From Hyalella azteca (lineage: Eukaryota; Arthropoda; Malacostraca; Amphipoda; Hyalellidae): 64,000 nt of DNA. A program made the translations under genes and the position numbers. The stretch is from the NCBI RefSeq assembly GCF_000764305.2, contig NW_025937404.1, positions 495,588 through 559,587 on the forward strand, written 5' to 3'. The notes below the pieces were generated by a model, which ran no database searches, was not told where the DNA came from, and worked only from the letters and a program-made list of their open reading frames with translations. Below are positions 24,616 to 34,860 of this stretch, piece after piece. Position 1 is the first letter of the stretch. Every line of letters begins with the position of its first letter.

Positions 24616-24829
24616 AGATTTTTCCCAAAAGTCATTAATTAAATATATATTAATTAGTGCCATCGTTATTTAGGCTGATCCTTGCTAATAATAAAATCAT
24701 TTAAATAATATTCACAATTTTACCAATTCTGGGCGTTGGAGATCGACTTCCAAACGTTAAATGATTTTCTTCTCACTATATAATGACCTTTTAATGGAAT
24801 TTGACGGTTATTTTATGGTTATGGTTGCC

Positions 24830-24970
24830 TTACAGTATACAATACATACCAGTTGTGCCCCACAGTATACACGACAGGATGGCTTCACCATATATATTCC
24901 AGTACAGCCTCACAGTATACAAGCCAGTATGACGCCACAATATACACGCCAGTACAGCCACACAGTATAC
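24830..24970. repeat. 25-bp minisatellite
   Basis: CACAGTATACACGCCAGTAC and variants occur at 24861, 24911, 24936 and 24961, all multiples of 25 apart; about 5.5 diverged copies. Confidence 0.88.
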
Positions 24971-25034
24971 TGGGTTGGAGCATCGAACATCAATATTGGC
25001 TTCCAATGACTGACCCCGCCAGCCAGCAACACTT

Positions 25035-25215
25035 CACCTTCTCTCCACTTAACATTCTCTGCACTTCACATTCCCTCACATTCATATTCCCTAAATTTCC
25101 CATTAATTTCACTCCCCAATCCCTTCTTTTTATATTGACTTCATTCCACATTCACTTCACTCCACATTCTCTTCACTTAACATTTTATTAACACCATATT
25201 CTCTTCACATTCAAC
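25035..25215. repeat. Degenerate CTTCACTCCACATTC repeat
   Basis: Loose copies of TTCACTTCACTCCACATTCT, about 17 bp, pyrimidine-rich with poor conservation. Confidence 0.7.
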
Positions 25216-25555
25216 ATTCATTTTTTTCATCGTTAGTTTATTATTCGTTCCTCTGCACGAATAATAAACATCATCCCTGTTTCATCTCTATATCAATAGT
25301 CAATATACATTTTTTAAGTCACAACATGTAATTCAAGTTAATATAAATTTTAGTTTCAAACGGGAGTGATGATTTCCAGTTAAATGACGAAATTTTCCGG
25401 CAAATATGCTGTAAAAAAATTCTGCCAGTCAGTTTATTAATCAGCTGATCAGTTTATTAATCATTTGATTTGTACTCTAAATAGCAGTGCCTTTTTCACA
25501 GAAAGCAAATTATTTTAGTGCAAAGGAACCTGCCAGCTAATGACAATCTAATGAG
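25216..25555. other. AT-rich spacer
   Basis: ATCAGCTGATCAGTTTATTA and a second CAGTTTATTAATC copy lie near 25430-25465. Nothing else noticed. Confidence 0.5.
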
Positions 25556-25559
25556 CCAC

Positions 25560-25960
25560 GCAAGACACTCAAATATCCGCTCTAAAAGCAGTCTCTTTAT
25601 TACCCTGAAACTGACCCTTTCTTACCCTAAAGAAGCTTCCTTCCTTCCCTTAAGCAGCCCATTTCTTACCCTGAGACCGCCGTTTTATTACCCTATACAA
25701 CAGCTCATGTCTTATCCTGAATAGACCCATTCTTGTCTTGAATCAGACCCGTTCTTACCCTAAAAAATTTAGTTCTTACCCTAAAGCAGCTTCATTCTCA
25801 TTGCCCTGGTCTTTATACTACCCTGAAGCCACCACCTTATTACTCTAAGTATCTCGCTTCTTACCCTAAAAGCAGTAACTTTCTTACTCTAAGGCACCTC
25901 CTTTCTCACCCTGAATCACCGCCTATCTTACCCCAAAGCAGCACTTTCCTGCCTTGAAGC
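25560..25960. repeat. Degenerate TTCTTACCCTAAAGCAGC repeat
   Basis: About 15 loose copies of a unit of roughly 25-30 bp whose best-kept core is TTCTTACCCTAAAGCAGC. The core contains TTACCCTAA, which superficially resembles a telomere repeat, but the long irregular unit argues against telomeric origin. Confidence 0.82.
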
Positions 25961-26094
25961 AGCATATTCGCGTGCCCCACGACCGTCGGGGTCGCCACTC
26001 CCCCATTGTCAGATTTCCTGCCGGCGCTGCGAGAGCAAATTTGTCTTGCGCTCCAATCGCAGACGAGCGACGAGGGAGACATTAGCCAAGTAGC

Positions 26095-26403
26095 CAAGTA
26101 GCCAAGGCATTGGTTAGTGTCTAAAACAAGGGCTCAGCAAGCATTGTAATAATCCAAACCATAGGCTAAGTCAAGACCTTAGTCAAAGTCTGAACCAAAA
26201 GCTCAATCAAGGATTTGTTCAAGGGTAATTCAAGGGGTTCAGTCAAGGACTATGTGTCTAAACCAAGGAGTCGATCAAGCTCTTAGTCAAAACCCATACC
26301 AAGGCCCAGCTAAGGCCTTGGCCAGGGTCTAGAGCAAAGGCTCAATCAAGGATTTAGTCAATGTCTGAAACAAGGGCTCCGCCAAGATCTTAGTCAGAAT
26401 CTA
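26095..26403. repeat. AAGGGCTCAGTCAAGGTCT repeat, left part
   Basis: Degenerate unit of about 30 bp around ACCAAGGGCTCAGTCAAGG and TCTTAGTCAAGGTCTAA. It is interrupted by the foldback element at 26404-26560 and continues beyond it. Confidence 0.85.
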
Positions 26404-26560
26404 AAAAATATAACTCCGTACTCACTGCAGTGAGTGACAGAGAGCGCATTTTCTCGTCGACGAAATTGTGAAGTCACGGACGGACAGACAGACAGACGGA
26501 CAGACGGACATGACGAGCACAATAGCGCCTTTTTTCCATGAATGAGAAAATGCGAAAAAA
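26404..26560. mobile_element. Foldback element, copy 2
   Basis: Same family as 11323-11474. The left arm GCGCATTTTCTC (26444-26455) pairs with the right arm GAGAAAATGCG (26544-26554). The centre is a GGACGGACAGACAGAC run followed by ACATGACGAGCACAAT. The centre differs from copy 1 (no CCGT half), so the inner palindrome has been lost or was never copied. It sits inside the surrounding minisatellite. Confidence 0.84.
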
Positions 26561-26722
26561 GGGCTCAGTTTAGGCTTTGGTCAATGGTCAGAGTCCAAAG
26601 CAAAGGCTCAGCTCAAGCCTCAGTCAAGGTCTAAACCAAGAGCCCAGTCAAGATCTTATTTAAGGTCTAAACCAAGGGCCCAGTCAAGGCTTTATTTAAG
26701 TTCTATAGCAAGGGCTTAGTCG
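26561..26722. repeat. AAGGGCTCAGTCAAGGTCT repeat, right part
   Basis: Continuation of the array at 26095-26403, with units such as AACCAAGGGCCCAGTCAAGG, resuming immediately after the foldback element. Confidence 0.85.
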
Positions 26723-26894
26723 TGGTATTTACCACATATTTATACAAATAGCAACGCATAATATTTCAGCTTTGGATTGAAGAAGCAATTAATGGACTGG
26801 GTCAACAGCGTTACACTCACTTACTTTTGTTCACGTCACTCCCTTCGCATTTTTTGGTACGTACGAATCCCAGATACGCGCCTTGTGTACGCAA

Positions 26895-27225
26895 AAATCG
26901 CACGTACGTACCATGAACACGCACCAAGCTCACCATCGTACCCTACGCACGTACCAAGCTCACGTACGTACCCTGGGCACGTACCAAGCGCACGTACGTA
27001 CCCTGGGCACGTACCAAGCTCACGTACGTACCCTGGGCACGTACCAAGCTCACCAACGTACCCTACGCACGTACCAAGCGCACGTACGTACCCTGGGCAC
27101 GTACCAAGCTCACGTACGTACCCTGGGCACGTACCAAGCTCACGTACGTACCCTGGGCACGTACCAAGCGCGCGTACGTACCCTATGCATGCACCAAACG
27201 CACGTACGTACCCTGGGCACTCCCA
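26895..27225. repeat. 30-bp ACGTACGT minisatellite
   Basis: About 11 copies of a 30-bp unit containing CACGTACGTACCCTGGGCAC and then GTACCAAGC. It is homogeneous. Three long frames (138-166 codons, both strands) stay open because 30 is a multiple of three and the unit has no stop in those frames; I do not call a gene. Confidence 0.95.
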
Positions 27226-28130
27226 CTGTGGCTTTAATAAAGTTAAGGGCATGTCAGGTCGTTCAAGTTTGGGGTAAATTGTGGCTGGGTTGCCCTGACA
27301 GCGGGGGAGCTTGGTAGAGTTAATGGATCAAGGGGCGGAGTGCTCTATTATGTTACTCTAAACAATTGCTACTATCTAATTCTACTTAACTCCTATTTAT
27401 TGTTCAAATGTACTTAACTAAATTACGTAAAGGTACTTGGTGCAAGTGTGGATAGGTATTCAATAATGGGATCTTTATTTCAGTTGCGCATAGTTCTCTA
27501 TTCTAAAATGATTTGCACATACTATTTTGATAAACTATGGGTCTTCTGAAATTACACATATTATGTGTCATAATCACATAAATTATGTGCCTGCACATAT
27601 TATTCTGATGAATTATGTGTCTTCTTTATCATGTGTCGTCAGCGGAGAAAATTAATAATTAATTATAATAAATTTCCTGATACTATTTCCTCAGCGAAAC
27701 CATACACAACCAAATAAACTTACTTCTGTTTCCTTAAATATTTTAGTTGGCTTCGCTACACTCAAAAATTAAAATCAAATGTTAAGATTTTCTCGGTTGT
27801 ATTGGCAATACTGGGTTATCCTTTTCTCATTAATCAGCCTTCATTTGACAAATTATTTTAGATCATTTTAATAACTTGATAATAATAACTTGATACTTTT
27901 TCTTCTATAACCTACACGCATTGATGAATTAGGTCTAATCAGAATTCATAGTTTATCGTTCATACTTCACCAGTTCATTTCTTACGAACACCCACTGATA
28001 CAATAGTAGAAAAACAACAATAATTTCTCACTTCTCAAGAACCAACAATTTCGTATTTAGATAAATATCGTATTTAGATTTGGCAGCTGTACCATTGCAG
28101 GAAAACCATACGTAACTCCTTAATAAAAAA
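27226..28130. other. AT-rich spacer, no gene seen
   Basis: Palindromic TTATGTGTCATAATCACATA-type phrases recur at 27535-27620 (short eroded repeat of ATTATGTG). Otherwise no feature. Confidence 0.5.
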
Positions 28131-28134
28131 AGGA

Positions 28135-28447
28135 AAAAATGTCTTACGTTTAATACGCATGTCTGAGTGCCTACGGTAACTATACTATTTGCTCTCAACT
28201 TAAACAGTGTGTCTCACTGGTCACGATAACTACCCTGTATTCGCCCACCTGTAATAGTGTGTAATCGTGTGTCCCTTGGCCCACGATAACTACCTTATTT
28301 TCGCCGAAATGAAATTCTGTCCCAGTGCCCACGGTAACTACCCTATTTTCTCCAAAATGTAATTCTGTCCCAGTGCCCACGGTAACTACCCTATTTTCTC
28401 CAAAATGTAATTCTGTCCCAGTGCCCACGGTAACTACCCTATTTTCT
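28135..28447. repeat. 48-bp minisatellite
   Basis: CCCAGTGCCCACGGTAACTA recurs at 28321, 28369 and about 28417 (48 bp apart, near-identical). Three more decayed copies extend left to 28135. The homogeneous copies lie only at the right end, a polarised array. Confidence 0.93.
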
Positions 28448-28578
28448 GAGCATTGCCTGCCCTGGAGCATTGCCTGCCCTAGAGCATTGCCTGCCTTGGA
28501 GCATTGCCTGCCTTGGAGCATTGCCTGCCCTGGAGCATTGCCTGCCCTGGAGCATTGCCTGCCCTGGAGCGTTGTCTG
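28448..28578. repeat. 17-bp minisatellite
   Basis: About 7.5 copies of GAGCATTGCCTGCCCTG, abutting the 48-bp array with no spacer. Minor CCCTA/CCTTG variants. Confidence 0.95.
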
Positions 28579-28699
28579 CCACCATGCTGCACCGCCCTTT
28601 AATTGGAAGTGATTGGCCATCTCTCCCACGCTCGCTAGTCACGAGCCAATACCGAGACAATGCGGGGACGTTACAAGCGCTTGCGTTGCAGTTTGTAGC

Positions 28700-28885
28700 G
28701 AGCTACGCTTTTTACGGAGGTTCTTACATGCCATCAGAAGGTCTTGTTACGGAGGGGGAGGTTCTTAAGGGAGTTCTTACAGGAGATCTTATGTGGACCG
28801 CACAAGGCCTTGTTTAAATGTTTGGCAGACAAGCACATGCAGTGCTTTGCAGACAGACACATGTAGTGCTTGGCAGACAACTAAT
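28700..28885. repeat. Two small degenerate repeats
   Basis: TACGGAGGTTCTTAC-like phrases occur at about 28710-28790; then GCAGACAAGCACATGCAGTG and two relatives (25-bp spacing) at 28825-28880. Confidence 0.7.
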
Positions 28886-29363
28886 ATTGTTAGGGATTTA
28901 ATAGGCTGTGTATTATATATCTATGTAATCAGGGAGACTTTGACGTGACCTAATTGGCCGGATTGCGAAAGCTTGTTTAGTCGTCAGTTTGCCGCCGATG
29001 TGTAAGTTTCATCTTGTGCAAAAACGGAAATTAAAACGGTATGTTAAGTTTTAAGTTAGCTATGCATTTTCATGCGTGTATATTTTGTGTGTGAATATTT
29101 AAGAAGTATTCTAATTGTTAGATTTTTTCGTGCCAACTAATGCGACATTCATGTTCAGTTCAATTTAATTCATTATTATATATTATTTTGGTTCATTCGT
29201 TCGTTCCTGGAGTCTCAGTATAAGACCGGAACTCATCATCGGTAATAGTCTTAGTAATAATCCGTTACACGTCTCAACACCATTAATAATTTCAGTGTTG
29301 TTTGCGCTTCTCAGGATACGGTAAAACAGGGTGACTTTTACTATTGGCGGGGTGACTTGTGCC
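28886..29363. other. AT-rich spacer
   Basis: No gene or repeat recognised. Confidence 0.5.
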
Positions 29364-29420
29364 ATGGTACTTCATGAGCCATTAACACAAAAATTGTAGT
29401 AATGGCACTTGAAGTACCAT
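29364..29420. repeat. Stem-loop, 19-bp arms and 19-nt loop
   Basis: ATGGTACTTCATGAGCCAT (29364-29382) is inverted at 29402-29420 with 17 of 19 matches. The loop is 19 nt. Function unknown; the stem is too short for a typical animal pre-miRNA. Confidence 0.8.
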
Positions 29421-29765
29421 TAGATAACCTTCAAATGCAATCGAGAGATATATATCATGTATATTTAATATGTGAATATTTGTATCACAAAAAAGTAAGC
29501 ACTAAAAATGGTCCAAATCTCCCATTTCACGTTACTCACGAACATTGTACTTATTCACTATGGTTAGCGGAATGAACTGTTCGATCGCACTGACCAACGC
29601 AGGTATGAAGAAGACTTTTTATTTTTGCTTGAATGCGTCCCTATAGCAATATTATTTCCATATTTTTTGGTAGCTATTATAATATTATCGCCAAATACAC
29701 AGCTCTAGGAACATGCGTACCACATAGTCACGCTACAAGTTGACACCTGTTGGCATAATGTTGCG

Positions 29766-30062
29766 CTAGCCAATCACCGTGCCGCTCACCCGTGACCTCA
29801 GCCAATCGTCACACCGTTTACATCTGACCTCTGCTAGGCTCAGCCAATCACCGCGCTGCTCACCCGTGACTTCAGCTGAGCTCAGCACCCGTTACTTCAG
29901 CAGTGCTCGTCCAATCACAGCACCGTTCACCCGTTACCTCAGCAGTGCTCAACCAATCACAGCACCGCTCACCCGTGACCTCAGCAGTACTCAGCCAATC
30001 ACAGCACCGCTCACCCGTGACCTCAGCAGTACTCAGCCAACCACTGCTCACCTCAACGCTCT
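29766..30062. repeat. 42-bp minisatellite carrying CCAAT and CRE-like boxes
   Basis: About seven copies of a 42-bp unit. CCAAT(C) occurs at 29770, 29802, 29844, 29911, 29953 and 29995, and a TGACCTCA-type octamer (or variant) starts 23 bp after each. The last two full copies are nearly identical. TGACCTCA is one base from the cAMP response element TGACGTCA. Forward S/T/P-rich frames through the array are repeat artefacts. Confidence 0.93.
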
Positions 30063-30419
30063 CGACTCAAAGGCTCTCAAAGTGCCCGTAATTTTTACGA
30101 TGACCACGAGTTCGAGTGTCCCTTTTTTATCTGCTGGTCCAATTTAAATTCTGAATGATGATTTGCCGCTGGACTTACGATGCCGTGAGAGTTTATGAGT
30201 ACAAGGCCCTTATACTATCTGCAGTCTGCGGCCTTACTTATGAAGAATAAGGGAACGATGTTAAATCTAATAGAAGAATATTTGCTTAATGTTTGAATAC
30301 GCAAACACAATTATCGTCATGTATACAAATAATTAAGTTAGAATTAAACAAAACAGGTCCAGTCATTGCAATAGAGCGAATTTAATCGCATTAGAATTCC
30401 ATTAGAGGTCCCCTAACGC

Positions 30420-30551
30420 TGACGTCAGGGCAGAGTCGACCAATCAGATGCCGGTATCTCATATGTCAGAGGGTGACAGCCAATGAGCAGACGCAATGGT
30501 CGTGACGTCACCAGAAACAGCCAATGACGAGACACGTTTGTAATGACGTCA
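30420..30551. promoter_or_regulatory. Candidate regulatory cluster: three CREs and three CCAAT boxes
   Basis: Perfect TGACGTCA palindromes occur at 30420-30427, 30503-30510 and 30544-30551. CCAAT boxes in the same orientation occur at 30440, 30480 and 30521. The last two CCAAT boxes precede a CRE by exactly 23 bp, as in the array at 29766-30062. TGACGTCA is the known CREB/ATF site and CCAAT the NF-Y site. That this is a promoter is inference; no downstream open frame longer than about 16 codons was found nearby. Confidence 0.5.
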
Positions 30552-31045
30552 TCGTAGGTGGTTGGAGGTGTTAAGGAGGATGGACGATAAGAAGAAGGAA
30601 GCTCTGCTCTCTTCCTCAGACTGGCGTTTTTGAGCGAATTTAGCTCTTCCTTTCATGACTGACTAAAAATTCTGCCACGGAAGCCATGGAAATAAGTCTA
30701 TTGAAAATTTTTCTTCCCAAGTTCGAGAGGAATTAGCACTCTGAAAACAATAACATTCGTTCCTGAAATTGTTAGTATGCCGTTAATTTTTGCGTGCGTA
30801 ATGTTATGCGTACCTGGAATTAGGCTTGTGTTTTTGGCCATCAAATTTAATGAATTTGCATTGCTCTTTTAATACAATTGTAAGCGTTCCTGGATTGATT
30901 TGTATGTCTTTCATGTAAAGTTTTTAATCAATGATTAGATATTTTCGGTTTTTAGAACCTAATTATATTCTTACCAAGTCCAACTTTTCAATTATCCATT
31001 AGATGTTCACTAGAGATACAGGTTACCGAGAATAAGCGCGTTCAT
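30552..31045. other. Spacer downstream of the CRE cluster
   Basis: Purine-rich at 30560-30605, then AT-rich. A short frame from an ATG near 30685 runs only about 16 codons. It could be a non-coding or UTR exon, without evidence. Confidence 0.4.
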
Positions 31046-31183
31046 AATTCAATGGTATTCTTACTCAATACTCAACTCAATGGTATTCTTACTCAATACT
31101 CAACTCAATGGTATTCTTACTCAATACTCAACTCAATGGTATTCTTACTCAATACTCAACTTAATGGTATTCTTACTCAATAC

Positions 31184-31221
31184 CTGTCTCTTATACACAT
31201 CTAGATGTGTATAAGAGACAG
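31184..31221. other. Tn5/Nextera mate-pair junction adapter (artefact)
   Basis: CTGTCTCTTATACACATCT (31184-31202) is followed directly by its reverse complement AGATGTGTATAAGAGACAG (31203-31221). This is the Tn5 mosaic end in the head-to-head form produced at the circularisation junction of Nextera mate-pair libraries. It is not genomic. Confidence 0.97.
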
Positions 31222-31305
31222 ATACTAAACTCAATGGTATTCTTACTCAATACTCAACTTAATGGTATTCTTACTCAATACTCAACTCAATGGTATTCTT
31301 ACTTA

Positions 31306-31320
31306 ATACACATCTAGATG
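31306..31320. other. Partial adapter remnant
   Basis: ATACACATCTAGATG matches the centre of the mate-pair junction sequence and replaces the expected repeat unit bases. It looks like a consensus mixture of adapter-containing and genomic reads. Confidence 0.85.
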
Positions 31321-31560
31321 GTATTCTGAATCAATACTCAACTTAATGGTATTCTTACTCAATACTCAACTCAATGGTATTCTTACTTAATACCTCAACT
31401 TAATGGTATTCTTACTCAATACTAAACCCAATGGTATTCTTACTCAATACTCAACTTAATGGTATTCTTACTCAATACTCCTCAACTCAATGGTATTCTT
31501 ACTCAATACTCAACTTAATGGTATTCTTACTCAATACTCAACTCAATGGTATTCGAGCAA

Positions 31561-32238
31561 CAAGTACTCCATAAGTAATGGTATTGCTGTATGGATAACC
31601 GAAGTGGAATTCTTGATCACCAGCAATGCTTTCGCCCAGGAGATGCAATGTTATTCCTACGGAAGCTTTAGAATGCTATTTCCAACTCACCAGTTGTACA
31701 AAATTGAGACACTCAGGCAAATTCGTGTGTGAAAATCAAAGGTTACAATAAATTCAATTGTAAGAGGGTGTCAACTGACAAAAAATATATATTCTTTGGG
31801 TTGCACAACACGATGCAACCAAGGCCATATAAATCTAACGATATGAGGCTGTTGTGAGTATTATTTTGAGGGACACATTTGAGGAATGGTAATAAATTGT
31901 AGCTAGAATTTAACCAAGTTATTTATATTGTTTGAAGAAAATAATTTCTCTATTACAAACTAGTAACGCAAGCAAGAACGTTAAATTTTTTAAGATTAAT
32001 TTCTCATGATCAAAAATTTCAAATTTTGACAACAATGAAATTATCAGAAGAGCAATTTTTTATTTATTTTCGAGTAATTTGTACGCACAGTTCTACATTC
32101 AAACTTGAATTAGAATTCGAAAACAAAATGTATGAATTATTATATTAACATAATCGCTGAACTATTACATAACAAAGATCCTATGCATCATTCATACCAC
32201 ACAACACAAACTCATATACAATCACTATGAAGTGCATG
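31561..32238. other. AT-rich spacer, no gene seen
   Basis: The right edge of the 28-bp array decays into this stretch (TAATGGTATTGCTGTATGG). No gene recognised. Confidence 0.5.
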
Positions 32239-32386
32239 CACTCAGAAAAATAAATGAGACTTTGTCCAAATAGCGATTCACTTTTTTTCCTCGTGTAGGA
32301 GAAACTCGGCAAATAGCGTATCTGTGCTACGTTCAACATGTATATAAAAAAGTGGACAACATAACTCATTAATTTCTCTTGGTGTG
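32239..32386 (+). mobile_element. MITE-like element, copy 3
   Basis: Left end CACTCAGAAAAATAAATGAG followed by ACTTTGTCCAAATAGCGATT; the reverse complement of the right end reads CACACCAAGAGAAATTAATG, then AGTTATGTTGTCC. Interior AGCGTATCTGTGCTACGTTC matches other copies. 148 bp, no coding capacity. Confidence 0.82.
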
Positions 32387-32525
32387 ACATAACCAATCAC
32401 TGTCTGAGTGCGACATTGTCAATTGTTTTTTCTCCCGCTTGCTCAGCCAGTCACCGGAGGCAGCTGGGTTGTCTTTGGCTGAAACGCAAGCCAAGCCTTG
32501 TTATTTCCGTCAACTGAGGCCCCGG

Positions 32526-32752
32526 CCCAGCTGTTGTTACTGTTGCGGATGTTGCATGAGCTGTTGTTGCTGTTGCGGATGTTGCATGAGCTGTTGTTGC
32601 TGTTACGGATGTTGCATGAGCTGTTGTTGCTGTTGCGGATGTTGCATGAGCTGTTGTTGTTGTTGCGGATGTTGCATGAGCTGTTGTTGTTGTTGCGGAT
32701 GTTGCATGAGCTGTTGTTGTTGTTACGGATGTTGCATGAGCTGTTGTCGTTC
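32526..32752. repeat. 30-bp minisatellite
   Basis: 7.5 copies of a 30-bp unit containing GTTGCGGATGTTGCATGAGC and then TGTTGTTGCT. Copies differ mainly at TTGCGG/TTACGG and GCTG/GTTG. Decayed TGTTGCGGATGTTGC fragments recur at 32780-32870. All frames on both strands are open (C-, L-, N- and T-rich peptides), so no frame is favoured and no gene is called. Confidence 0.95.
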
Positions 32753-32872
32753 CTATACACATTTTAAAAGCTTTTTTGCAGCGATGTTGCGGATGTTGCA
32801 GCGGCTGTTGTCACAATTAAAAATGTTTCGTAAGCTGTTATTGCTGTTGTTGAAGCTTCAGCTGTTGTTTTA

Positions 32873-33405
32873 ATGATACAGCTACCCATCCAAAGCGCTC
32901 TCTGCGATCGTCGCAAGTTATGTTGCGGTTACTGAACACTGATTGGTTCATAAAATTACTTCTATTGGCATTTAGATTGGTAATTTACGAATGCACGGGA
33001 TTCTATTGAATAAACGTACAAAGTATAAGTGTTATTTTCTTCCTTTTATTAACTTTTCCTTCTCAGGGTCCTTCCCTAATTTTTTTTGTTCTATCATTTT
33101 TTCGTTATTTTTTGGTTTTACTTCAACAACTTTATAACCTTTTATTTCATTTACTACGTCAAAAAATTATATAATTGTATACAGTCACTAAAATGGATTA
33201 CTTTGCTCGACAATTCATTAATTTCGATGTTTATCGTCACCAACGTAAACATTTTCATGAAATAAATCGGATATTTATATTCGCCTTTAAATACGGCGGC
33301 AGGCGTTAGGTTATTTGTCAGTAAATTTATGGTCGGTATAAAGACATCGTCAGTATTTCAGCCTGCCTTGTTAGAGCAAAAATTATAATGATGGACTTAG
33401 GCCTT
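32873..33405. other. AT-rich spacer, no gene seen
   Basis: Nothing recognisable. Confidence 0.5.
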
Positions 33406-33408
33406 CCT

Positions 33409-33576
33409 ACACACAGAAAAATTATAGCGGCAAATTGCCAAAATAGTGACAAGCTTTCCCAACGTATCACTGATATGCCATTTTTGGCATGCATGACAAA
33501 CTGTGTTTGAATGATCCACGTAAGGTCAAAAATTACATTGCAATTTGGACAAAATCACACTTGTTTTCCTGAGTGT
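33409..33576. mobile_element. MITE-like element, copy 4 (diverged)
   Basis: The right end, reverse complemented, reads ACACTCAGGAAAACAAGTGT then GATTTTGTCCAAATTG, a good match to the family end. The left end (ACACAGAAAAATTATAGCGG) is poor. The interior has AACGTATCACTGATATGCCA, apparently in minus orientation. Confidence 0.6.
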
Positions 33577-34300
33577 CATAATTTATAGCAGGCCTAATGA
33601 GGCCTCGTTAGAAGCAGCCTCCGTTCCCGGGTCCAGAAAAATGAGCTAAAAATTATGTATTTAGAAAAATGTTGAGAGAATAGCCAAGTTATCTTATCGG
33701 ACCCACGGTGGTCTAAACTTCCTAAACTTTCTCGCTCACAAAGTCAACCTGAGCGAAAAAATTAACTTTGACGAAAATATTAACTTTGATCGAAAACACT
33801 TCGAAGAAACTTAGAGTGGCTTCGCAGCCTCAAAAGTTTGGGCACCAACTTATGTCCATACATCTCATTAAATGTTCATCTCTCACTCGCGCTTTGTCAT
33901 GATTTGAATACAACGTATGAATGACCATTGAATTTTACGTATGATTAAATATTAAATTTAACGTTAGGATGACTATTTAATTTAGCGTATAAATACTCAC
34001 TATTTTTATCCGGTTCCCATGATATATCCATAAGAAAAGACGATTATTAAATGTTATGAACTTCAATAAATGTTCTTCTCCAGCATCGAAAAAAATGATA
34101 GTAAATAATCAGTATATATTGAAGGATTACGGCGATTATTAAGACCATTACAGTGCAATACAATAGTAATGTTAAGCTACATTTTTAAACAGTTCATTAA
34201 AATAGAGTCTAATACAGTCTAATGTAATGTTGTGTTGAGTCTTAATTGTGATGAGTTCTTGAGTAAAAATTTGAATCCTGTATAGATATTTGAAATACTT
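33577..34300. other. AT-rich spacer, no gene seen
   Basis: AATTAACTTTGACGAAAATA and TTAACTTTGATCGAAAAC, and at 33900-34000 AACGTATGAATGAC-type phrases, are weakly repeated. No gene recognised. Confidence 0.45.
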
Positions 34301-34304
34301 GATT

Positions 34305-34860
34305 AGTGGAGGGATACTTGAATACGTGAGGGATACTTGAATACTGGAGGGATACTTGAATACTGGAGGGATACTTGAATACGTGAGGGATACTTGAATA
34401 CTGGAGGGATACTTGAATACTGGAGGGATACTTGAATACTGGAGAGATACTTGAATACTGGAGAGATACTTGAATGCTGGAGGGATACTTGAACACTGAA
34501 GAGATACTTGCATACTGGCATTCTGGAGGGATACTTGAATACTGGAGAGGTACTTGAATACTGGAGAGATACTTGAATACTGATGGGATACTTGAATACT
34601 GGAGAGATACTTAAAAACTGGAGGGATACTTGAATACTGAAGAGATACTTTCATACTAGCATACTGGATAGATACTTGAATAAATGAGAGACACTTGAAA
34701 ACTGGAGGGATACTTGAACACTGAAGAGATACTTGCATACTGGAGGGATACTTAAATACTGGAGAGATACTTGCATACTGGAGGGATACTTAAATACTGA
34801 AGAGATACCTGCATACTGGAGGGATACTTCAATGCTGGTGCGATTCTTCGCCACAGAGAG
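34305..34860. repeat. 19-bp minisatellite, about 29 copies
   Basis: Unit GGATACTTGAATACTGGAG (19 bp), with AGAG/GGGA variants and occasional 11-bp insertions of GCATACTGGCA type. The 188-codon minus-strand frame (34172-34738) cycles the unit through three frames and is an artefact. Confidence 0.95.

Larger units (their letters stand above)
31049..31560. repeat. 28-bp minisatellite
   Basis: About 18 copies of a 28-bp unit containing CAATGGTATTCTTACTCAAT and then ACTCAACT. It is interrupted by a library-adapter sequence at 31184-31221 and a partial one at 31306-31320, so its internal structure in the assembly is unreliable. Confidence 0.95.

Noticed and set aside
25560..25960. TTACCCTAA cores suggesting an interstitial telomere
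   Set aside because: The core recurs only inside a longer irregular unit of about 25-30 bp, not as a 5-6-bp tandem telomere repeat.
26777..27317. Three overlapping frames of 138-166 codons
   Set aside because: All arise from the 30-bp ACGTACGT array; both strands are equally open.
32439..32873. Cysteine-rich 144-codon frame resembling a metallothionein- or keratin-associated-like protein
   Set aside because: Same DNA also gives open L-, N- and T-rich frames; the repetition is at DNA level.
34172..34738. 188-codon minus-strand frame
   Set aside because: A 19-bp unit without stops read in rotating frames; three alternative frames are also open.
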